Positions 1 to 4,614 of a stretch of DNA of 6,275 nt are shown in pieces (position 1 is the first letter of the stretch; each line of letters begins with the position of its first letter). Source of the DNA: Cyanobacteriota bacterium. GTDB taxonomy: Bacteria > Cyanobacteriota > Cyanobacteriia > PCC-6307 > Cyanobiaceae. The notes beneath the pieces are model-generated. The model was not told the origin of the DNA. It worked only from the letters and a program-made list of their open reading frames with translations, and made no database searches. Where the stretch lies: the NCBI GenBank assembly GCA_947463165.1, contig CANHSW010000134.1, positions 1 to 6,275 on the forward strand. Direction: 5' to 3'. The position numbers and the translations under genes were made by a program.

Positions 1-47
1 ATAATTAAGTTGAATTTATGGCAGCCAGTTCGATGGCAAGCAAGGTG

Positions 48-1613
48 CTAGCGCCAGAGCCGATTCGCCAGCAACCCCCCAGCCCCCAATGCTGCCAATA
101 GCAGCAGCGGCCCTTCCCCCAGCTGGTCGTAGACGCTGAGGCCAGAGAGCTGTTCAATTTGGAAAAGGCCACTGCTGGGTCTGCCCGCTGGCAGCTGGGC
201 CACCACCTGGCCGCGGGCATTCACCAGCAGGCTCGGTCCGGTATTTGCGGCACTCACCAGCCAGCGGCCGCTCTCGATCGCCCGCAGCTGGGCCAAGGCC
301 GCGAATTGGTGCTGCAGCATCGCTGGATATGGATCCAGATTGGCACTGGCCAGCAGCCAACGCCCGCCCGCAGCGCTGGCCCTGGCCAGGGCCTGGCCGT
401 CGGAGAGCTCGTAACAAATTGCCCCGCCAATGGCGCCCGCCGGCCTGGCTAGCAGCCGCGATGGCGGCCCTGGTTGCAATCCCCCCACCGCCGATAGGCC
501 GCTCCAGCGGATCAAGCCCGCCAAGGGCACCCATTCGCCCAGGGGCACCAGGCGGTGCTTATCCAGCCAATTACTGGGCTGCAGCTCCCCAGGCGGGAAG
601 CGCAACAGGGCGCTGCGCTGTTCCGCTTCCCCCTGGCGCTGTTGAACTCGGAAACCACCGCTGATCAATTCCACCTTCGCCGGCGCCGCCAATTCCGCCG
701 GCAAAGCCAGGGCCCCCTCCGGCAGCAACACCGACGCCACCTGCCGCTCAGCCCCCTCGGCCAGAGCCGCCCTTAGCCGCGCCCTTAGCAGTTGTTGCTG
801 GTGCCAAGTGAACTTCTCGCGGGTGGGAATCGCCGGCTGCAACACCAGCAGCCGCTCGCTATGGCCCTGCTCCAGCGGCTGGGCCGCCAACAGCCCTGCC
901 CCCAGACCGTGGCTAGCGGCAACAATCGCCGCGGTAATCGCCACCCAAACCAGTGGCTTTTTGGCCTCCAGGCAACGGCTAATCCCCCAGCCAATCAGCA
1001 GCTGCACCGCCGCCACCAGGCCGGCGCCGCCCAGGGAAGCAAGCCCCGCCAGGGGCCGATCGCCCGGCAGGGCCGAGGCCCCCAACCCCAGCCAGAACAG
1101 AGGTCCCCGGGCCAGGGCCACCTCCGCCAGGCCCCAGCAGCTGGCCAGCAGCAGCGCCCCCGCCGGCGATCGCGGCCGCAGCCGCCGGGCCAGCGCCAGC
1201 CAGCAGGCCACGCCAATCCCGGCGGCCAGGGCGCAAACCAACAGCAGCAGCAGGCAGAGGGGCAGGCTGAGCGGGGCCGGCACGCCGATCCAGTCGAGGG
1301 GGTGCAACCCCAGCAACCAGCGATGGCTCACCCCGATCGCCGCCAGGCCCCAGAGCAGGCCGGCCGGCAGCGGTGGGGCCGACTCCACCAGCCCCCAAAG
1401 TCCGGCCAGGGCCAGCCAGAGCAAAGGCGGCCAGCCCAGCGGCGGCAAGGCCAGTGCCGCCAGGCCGCCGCTAAGGGGCGCCACCAACCACCAGCGCCCC
1501 TGAGCGTTAGCCAGCAGCGCCCCCAATGCCCCTGGCCTCTGCGCCTCCAGACCCTTAGCTGTCAATTGGCGCTCCCTTTGGCCGTGCAGCGTAAAAACCG
1601 CCATGGTGCCCAT
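48..1613 (-). CDS. lnt: Apolipoprotein N-acyltransferase
   Basis: Inner-membrane enzyme of the last lipoprotein maturation step: it moves an acyl chain from a phospholipid to the amino group of the N-terminal diacylglyceryl-cysteine. The 521-residue product has the family layout. Hydrophobic segments lie at about 41-75, 84-101, 113-140, 151-170, 190-210 and 220-243. A nitrilase-like periplasmic domain follows (about 252-490), then a last membrane helix (about 500-518). The catalytic triad is readable: Glu299 in LLPEGAL, Lys352 in DKHRLVPLGEW and Cys400 in GGAICYELSDG. Glu360 and Tyr401 match further conserved positions. Length is normal (E. coli about 512). Two in-frame ATGs compete (1613 and 1604) and neither has a clear ribosome binding site; the longer form is given. 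The roughly 40 residues before the first helix are longer than usual, so the start is uncertain. It is divergent from the gene at 1720, with 106 bp between them and no obvious promoter. Confidence 0.94.
   Translation of the reverse strand: MGTMAVFTLHGQRERQLTAKGLEAQRPGALGALLANAQGRWWLVAPLSGGLAALALPPLGWPPLLWLALAGLWGLVESAPPLPAGLLWGLAAIGVSHRWLLGLHPLDWIGVPAPLSLPLCLLLLLVCALAAGIGVACWLALARRLRPRSPAGALLLASCWGLAEVALARGPLFWLGLGASALPGDRPLAGLASLGGAGLVAAVQLLIGWGISRCLEAKKPLVWVAITAAIVAASHGLGAGLLAAQPLEQGHSERLLVLQPAIPTREKFTWHQQQLLRARLRAALAEGAERQVASVLLPEGALALPAELAAPAKVELISGGFRVQQRQGEAEQRSALLRFPPGELQPSNWLDKHRLVPLGEWVPLAGLIRWSGLSAVGGLQPGPPSRLLARPAGAIGGAICYELSDGQALARASAAGGRWLLASANLDPYPAMLQHQFAALAQLRAIESGRWLVSAANTGPSLLVNARGQVVAQLPAGRPSSGLFQIEQLSGLSVYDQLGEGPLLLLAALGAGGLLANRLWR
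1166..1173. repeat. HIP1 octamer core (GCGATCGC)
   Basis: The palindrome GCGATCGC lies inside lnt. This octamer is heavily over-represented in many cyanobacterial genomes. One copy in 6.3 kb of GC-rich DNA is weak support for a cyanobacterial origin and could be chance. Confidence 0.45.
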
Positions 1614-1719
1614 GGGCCGCCCAGCTAACAGGCATCGCCGTCACTCCCCAGTTCAGGCTTCACGCCACACGCTTCACTCGCCACATCCACCCTCGCCAAT
1701 CTCCCGCCGAACCACCGCT

Positions 1720-2061
1720 ATGGATTCCAACAACCTGTTGCAGATGTTGCTTTTGCGGGGGCTGGGCACCACCAACTTGGTGGCAGATCGGCTCAATTAC
1801 GTGAGCCAGGAATGGGTGCAGAGCGGCCGGCTCGATCCCCGTCATGCCCAGGCCCTGGTGGATGACGTGCTGCGGGCCCTGCGCGGCGAATCGCCCGGCC
1901 TGGAGCAGGAGGCCGAGCGGCAGTTGGAGCGCAACCGCGACCAACTGCTCCAGGATCTGGGCCTGGCCAGGCAGCGGGAGCTCGACGAGCTGCGCGGTCG
2001 CATCGATCGGTTGGAGCAGGCCCAGAGGATGCAGCAGAACAGGGCTGAAATCCCCGATTGA
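1720..2061 (+). CDS. Small helical, phasin-like conserved protein
   Basis: A 113-residue soluble protein with no signal peptide, membrane segment or cysteine. The N-terminal half (about 5-55) reads as amphipathic helices around TTNLVADRLNYVSQEWVQSGRLDPRHAQ, ending in LVDDVLRALRG. The second half (about 60-106) is charged and heptad-like, with ELDELRGRIDRLEQ strongly suggesting a coiled coil. The 'short helix, G-[KR]-L-x-x-x-x-A-x-x-L-V-x-x-[LV], then coiled coil' pattern resembles the phasin-like family called polyhydroxyalkanoate synthesis regulator phasin. That is a resemblance, and no granule role can be shown here. The ATG at 1720 is preferred over an upstream in-frame ATG at 1603, because the extra 39 residues (His/Pro/Arg/Ser-rich) look like translated spacer and would overlap the divergent lnt start. 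No Shine-Dalgarno site is visible. The FKBP gene follows on the same strand after 161 bp that contain a 14-bp repeat. Confidence 0.8.
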   Translation: MDSNNLLQMLLLRGLGTTNLVADRLNYVSQEWVQSGRLDPRHAQALVDDVLRALRGESPGLEQEAERQLERNRDQLLQDLGLARQRELDELRGRIDRLEQAQRMQQNRAEIPD

Positions 2062-2098
2062 TTCCAGGGCCAGCAAACGGCAGCTCGCCCAGCGCCGC

Positions 2099-2168
2099 CA
2101 CGGGCCTGGCTACTGGTGTGCGGCTGCTGGTACCTAGCTACTAACAATGCTGGGCTAACAATGGCGCT
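2099..2168. repeat. Degenerate 14-bp tandem array upstream of the FKBP gene
   Basis: Five consecutive 14-mers start at 2099, 2113, 2127, 2141 and 2155. CTAACAATG occurs at 2141-2149 and again exactly 14 bp later at 2155-2163. CTGGT occurs at 2113 and 2127. The units at 2099 and 2127 share 9 of 14 bases, ending in GGCTA and AGCTA. Just downstream, GAGCCGGC is duplicated head to tail (2181-2188, 2189-2196). The array fills much of the gap between the phasin-like gene and the FKBP gene. The outer units are degenerate, so the array edges are approximate. Confidence 0.5.
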
Positions 2169-2222
2169 GGCACTCGGGGCGAGCCGGCGAGCCGGCAGAA
2201 TTCCAGCAACTTCGGGTTGGCG

Positions 2223-2945
2223 ATGCGAGACATCCTGATCTCTTCTGCGGTCTTTGTGGCCTGCCTGCTACTGGCCCTGGTGAGCCAGTTGGTCAGTCCC
2301 ACCAGCGTCCAGGCGGCCCCCCCGGTGGACGCCGGTACCGCCTCCCTCAGTAGCGCGGCCGTTCTTGGCGGCAGTGCTGGCATTGCCTCTGCCGTCAGAG
2401 GCACTCCTGGCCGCAGCCCCGCCGTTGCCAGCCAACAGGCCAGGGGCCTTGGCCGCTACGAGCTCGATCCCGAATACCCCAACCCCACACTTTTCGCCAT
2501 GGCCCCCGATTCCGCCTCCCCCAGCAGCGCCGCAGCAACTAGCGCCGCAGCCGACAACGACCTCGCCCAGGCCGGAGCCCTAGGCGGCGATCTGGTGGCC
2601 CCCAAGGAGCTCACCACCGCCTCGGGTCTGCGGATTACCGATCTTGTGGTTGGCAGTGGCGAGGAGGCCGTCAGCGGTAAGTCGGTTTCGGTGAACTACC
2701 GCGGCACCCTCACCGATGGCCGCGAATTTGATAGCAGCTACGGCCGCGGTCCCTTCTCCTTCCCCCTGGGTGGTGGTCGGGTGATCAAGGGCTGGGATGA
2801 AGGCGTGGCCGGCATGAAGGTGGGCGGCAAGCGCAAGCTGGTGATCCCACCCGATCTGGCCTCCGGCGAACGCGGCGCCGGCGGTGTGATCCCCGCCAAT
2901 GCCACCTTGATTTTTGAGGTGGAACTGCTTCAGGTAGGCCGCTGA
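2223..2945 (+). CDS. Secreted FKBP-type peptidyl-prolyl cis-trans isomerase
   Basis: Predicted prolyl cis-trans isomerase and folding helper acting outside the cytoplasmic membrane (periplasm or thylakoid lumen). In this 240-residue product, residues 1-31 form a signal peptide: MRD, a hydrophobic core at about 4-24, then a likely signal peptidase I site after SVQA. Residues 32-128 are an Ala/Ser/Pro-rich linker containing [16 protein letters not shown]. The FKBP domain runs from about 131 to 240. It keeps Tyr159 (VNYRG), Phe169-Asp170 (REFDSS), Phe178, Val187-Ile188 and Trp191 (RVIKGW), Val222-Ile223 and Phe231, matching FKBP12 pocket positions 26, 36-37, 46, 55-56, 59, 90-91 and 99. The usual Tyr of the LAYG loop (FKBP12 Tyr82) is Ser214, in DLASGERG. 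The ATG at 2223 is preferred to a TTG two codons upstream. It probably follows the phasin-like gene in one transcript, but 161 bp and a repeat separate them. Confidence 0.93.
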   Translation: MRDILISSAVFVACLLLALVSQLVSPTSVQAAPPVDAGTASLSSAAVLGGSAGIASAVRGTPGRSPAVASQQARGLGRYELDPEYPNPTLFAMAPDSASPSSAAATSAAADNDLAQAGALGGDLVAPKELTTASGLRITDLVVGSGEEAVSGKSVSVNYRGTLTDGREFDSSYGRGPFSFPLGGGRVIKGWDEGVAGMKVGGKRKLVIPPDLASGERGAGGVIPANATLIFEVELLQVGR

Positions 2946-2957
2946 ATTTTCTCGCCA

Positions 2958-2978
2958 GGCCGGCTTATGACCCCGGCC
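2958..2978 (+). other. GC-rich hairpin just past the FKBP stop
   Basis: GGCCGG (2958-2963) and CCGGCC (2973-2978) can form a 6-bp stem with a 9-nt loop, 13 bp after the FKBP stop. It could help end transcription or protect the mRNA. There is no T-run after it, so it is not a standard intrinsic terminator. Confidence 0.3.
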
Positions 2979-3032
2979 AAGGCCGTTTCCAAGCAAACCG
3001 CTCACCTATCGGCACCAATCGCCTAAGCCAAA

Positions 3033-3065
3033 AGCCCATGGCCTTCCAGCTGTGGCCCATGGGCT
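3033..3065. repeat. Inverted repeat at the left edge of the 14-bp array
   Basis: AGCCCATGG (3033-3041) is the exact reverse complement of CCATGGGCT (3057-3065). GGCC on both inner sides can extend the stem with one bulged C. The right arm enters the first copies of the 14-bp repeat, so the array sequence may fold back on this arm. Confidence 0.5.
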
Positions 3066-3285
3066 CTAGCCCGTGGGCTCTAGCCCGTGGGCTCTAGCCC
3101 TTCAGTACTGATCCAAAGCCTTTGGCTCTGCAGCACAGGCCTAATGGTCATGACTGTTAGGCAGGGGCGCTTAACTGAGCTGCTTTTGGTCATGGTCAAA
3201 AGATCATGGCTGCAGCTCATGCACCTGAGTGATGGCTCCTCAGTGATGGCTCCCGGGTCGGCGTTACTAGGTCATGCTTACTAGA
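3036..3285. repeat. 14-bp-period tandem array upstream of sodB
   Basis: The core is clear. CTCTAGCCCGTGGG occurs identically at 3064 and 3078, with a close copy at 3050 (CTGTGGCCCATGGG, 11/14) and the first nine bases again at 3092. The phase continues to the right in degenerate form. TCATGG recurs at 3190 and 3204, AGTGATGGCTCC at 3228 and 3242, and TTACTAG at 3264 and 3278, each pair 14 bp apart. TGGTCATG at 3145 and 3187 is 42 bp (three units) apart. About 18 units can be laid out, two of them 13 bp long. The core unit contains GGGCT-CT-AGCCC, so it can form small hairpins. The core is certain; the outer units are a reading of a degenerate pattern. With the hairpin at 2958, this accounts for most of the 475-bp gap between FKBP and sodB, and I see no gene in that gap. 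Confidence 0.65.
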
Positions 3286-3326
3286 GGGTGGCCCCTACTT
3301 GATTGCATTGGCGCCTGGCCGCGGGA

Positions 3327-3366
3327 TTGAGAGCGGCCTGGCTAAATCTTTATCGATCGTTAGGAT
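3327..3366 (+). promoter_or_regulatory. Weak candidate sodB promoter region
   Basis: After the repeat array ends there are about 135 bp of non-repetitive leader before sodB. TTGAGA (3327-3332) resembles a -35 box. TATCGA (3351-3356, 18-bp spacing) and TAGGAT (3361-3366) are only fair -10 candidates. The stretch TTTATCGATCGTTA is the most AT-rich part of the leader and contains the overlapping palindromes ATCGAT and CGATCG. A real promoter is likely nearby, but this assignment is weak. Confidence 0.22.
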
Positions 3367-3420
3367 GCCAGCCGCCGTCGGACACTCCGGCAGGCATTCT
3401 TTTGCATACCACCTTGTCCC

Positions 3421-4020
3421 ATGGCTCACACGCTGCCCGCGCTGCCCTACGACCTCGACGCGCTCGAACCCCACATTTCCCGCGCCACCCTCGAGTTTCA
3501 CCACGGCAAGCATCACGCGGCCTACGTGACCAACCTCAACAACCTGATCTCCGGCACTGAACTGGAAAACAGCAGCCTCGAAGAAACCATCGTCGCTGTG
3601 GCCGGTGACGCAGGCAAGGCGGGCATCTTCAACAACGCCGCCCAGGTTTGGAACCACAGCTTCTACTGGCAGTGCATCAAGCCCGCCGGTGGCGGTGCCC
3701 CCAGCGGCGCCCTGCTCGACAAGATCAACGCCGACCTAGGCAGCTTTGAAGCCTTTGTGGAGCAGTTCAAGGCCGCCGGTGCCACCCAGTTCGGCAGTGG
3801 CTGGGCCTGGCTGGTGCTCGATAACGGCAGCTTGAAGGTCACCAAGACCGCCAACGCCGACCTGCCCCTAGCCCATGGCCAAACCGCCCTGCTCACCATG
3901 GATGTGTGGGAGCACGCCTACTACCTCGACTATCAGAATCGTCGTCCCGATTACATGACCACCTTCCTGGAGAAGCTGGTTAACTGGGATTTTGTAGCTG
4001 CCAACCTGGCCGCCGCCTGA
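3421..4020 (+). CDS. sodB: Superoxide dismutase [Fe]
   Basis: Cytosolic enzyme converting superoxide to oxygen and hydrogen peroxide. The 199-residue product aligns end to end with E. coli SodB without gaps in the core (LPALPY near the N-terminus, VNWDFVAANLAA at the C-terminus). Metal ligands are His27, His79 (VWNHSFYW), Asp161 and His165 (DVWEHAYY). The second-shell gateway residues His31 and Tyr35 are present. Gln74 in NNAAQVWNH is the active-site glutamine at the position typical of iron rather than manganese enzymes, so Fe-type is favoured; sequence alone does not exclude cambialistic metal use. No signal peptide is present. The ATG at 3421 fits the family N-terminus, though no Shine-Dalgarno site precedes it. 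The gene lies 475 bp after the FKBP gene and converges on queA. Repeat-built spacers lie on both sides, and the nearest good terminator is about 255 bp past the stop. Confidence 0.97.
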   Translation: MAHTLPALPYDLDALEPHISRATLEFHHGKHHAAYVTNLNNLISGTELENSSLEETIVAVAGDAGKAGIFNNAAQVWNHSFYWQCIKPAGGGAPSGALLDKINADLGSFEAFVEQFKAAGATQFGSGWAWLVLDNGSLKVTKTANADLPLAHGQTALLTMDVWEHAYYLDYQNRRPDYMTTFLEKLVNWDFVAANLAAA

Positions 4021-4039
4021 TCTCCATTCCCTGGCCAAC

Positions 4040-4056
4040 TTGGCTGGGCCAGCCAA
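4040..4056. repeat. 17-bp near-perfect palindrome just after sodB
   Basis: TTGGCTGG, one central G, then CCAGCCAA: two perfect 8-bp arms centred 28 bp past the sodB stop. CTGGCC (4031-4036) and GGCCAG (4047-4052) offer an alternative stem. It could be an mRNA 3' stabilising hairpin or a protein site. No T-run follows, so it is not a standard terminator. Confidence 0.5.
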
Positions 4057-4082
4057 TCTATCACCGCCGATGGCTCATGGCT

Positions 4083-4218
4083 TTAGCTGAACTAAAACCT
4101 TAGCTTAACTAAAGCCTTTACCGAACCATTGCCTTAATCGAAGCATAGCCTTAATCAAAGCATAGCTTCAGATGATTTACAGCTTTAACTGTGGCACGGC
4201 TTTGGCTGAACAAAAACA
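4083..4218. repeat. Eight-copy 17-bp imperfect tandem array downstream of sodB
   Basis: Eight head-to-tail units of exactly 17 bp start at 4083, 4100, 4117, 4134, 4151, 4168, 4185 and 4202. The first is TTAGCTGAACTAAAACC, the second TTAGCTTAACTAAAGCC (15/17 identical) and the fifth TTAATCAAAGCATAGCT. Units 4 and 5 match at 15/17, and unit 8 matches unit 1 at 14/17. T at position 1, A at position 12 and C at position 16 are invariant in all eight; T2 and A8 hold in seven. A consensus is TTARCTGAACTAAAGCY. Seventeen is not a multiple of three and all frames are broken, so it is non-coding. It is far more AT-rich than the neighbouring genes. There are no spacers between units, so it is not a CRISPR. 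Confidence 0.88.
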
Positions 4219-4275
4219 TCGGCCAGCCCATAACTCTCAAGGAGTGCTCCAGTCAGCCTAATCTGTTTATCAATT

Positions 4276-4306
4276 AACCCCCCGACTAGTCAGGGGGTTT
4301 TTATTT
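4276..4306 (+). terminator. Intrinsic (Rho-independent) terminator
   Basis: AACCCCC (4276-4282) pairs with GGGGGTT (4293-4299) over a 10-nt loop, which contains the small palindrome GACTAGTC. TTTTTATTT follows on the plus strand. This is the strongest terminator in the window. It points the way of sodB but lies about 255 bp past the sodB stop, beyond the 17-bp array. It would therefore give sodB a long, repeat-bearing 3' UTR, or it ends an independent small RNA from the spacer. On the minus strand the T-run is weak, so it is less likely to serve queA. Confidence 0.85.
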
Positions 4307-4553
4307 ACGTTTCGAGCGGCTTTATCAAGAATACAAAAATCGCGCAAGAAACCTGGACAACTTGCTTGTACTTCACTCGCTGGATCCGAGTTTGGCAGCT
4401 TCTGAAATGCAGGAATCCTTTTGGAAACTTTGGCAGTTTAGGCAGCTTCTCTCGCGCAGAGAGCCTTGGAAAACCCCAGTAACGGCCTAGGGAACCCCAT
4501 GGCCGCGAAGGCTTGAGGTGGCAGGATTGCCTAAATCGCGATCTTACAGGGTC
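4307..4553. other. Intergenic spacer between the terminator and queA
   Basis: I see no gene here. GGCAGCTTCT occurs at 4394-4403 and 4441-4450. Two related segments begin with GCCT and end with AACCCCA (4463-4478 and 4485-4499). A 7-bp stem with one bulge and a CGCGC loop spans about 4443-4464 (CTCT/AGAG core). No T-tract follows on either strand and no tRNA-like T-loop was found. With the adjacent arrays, this completes the 594-bp gap between the convergent sodB and queA. Confidence 0.5.
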
Positions 4554-4585
4554 TCCCTAGGCGGTTTATCTCCTAAGCGGTTTAT
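4554..4585. repeat. 16-bp tandem pair near the queA 3' end
   Basis: TCCCTAGGCGGTTTAT (4554-4569) is followed directly by CTCCTAAGCGGTTTAT (4570-4585), 13 of 16 bases identical, including an exact GCGGTTTAT. It begins 30 bp beyond the queA stop. T-rich sequence follows on the plus strand (TTTATTTTTT), but no stable stem precedes it in either direction. Confidence 0.65.
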
Positions 4586-4614
4586 TTTTTACCAGTCTAG
4601 ACGATCAGCGAGGT

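Noticed and set aside
792..1628. Long plus-strand open frame (278 codons) opposite lnt
   Set aside because: It is a Gln/Pro/Arg-rich shadow of the GC-rich, Leu/Ala-rich lnt gene. It has no recognisable domain, while the opposite strand has a full catalytic triad and membrane helices.
2250..2264. Lipoprotein signal (lipobox) in the FKBP signal peptide around Cys14
   Set aside because: The context FVAC has Phe at -3 and the Cys lies in the middle of the hydrophobic core. The SVQA site further on fits signal peptidase I better.
3087..3284. 65-codon plus-strand frame within the 14-bp array
   Set aside because: The 14-bp period is not a multiple of three, so the repeat gives no repeated peptide. 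It is a chance open frame in repetitive DNA.
3421..4020. Manganese-type SOD
   Set aside because: The active-site Gln is in the N-terminal half (NNAAQVWNH), as in iron enzymes, and the overall sequence follows SodB closely.
4083..4218. CRISPR array
   Set aside because: Units are 17 bp, directly adjacent and diverged, with no unique spacers and no cas genes nearby.
4307..4614. tRNA or other structured RNA gene in the sodB-queA spacer
   Set aside because: No GGTTCGA-type T-loop with matching stems was found on either strand. The hairpin at about 4443-4464 stands alone.
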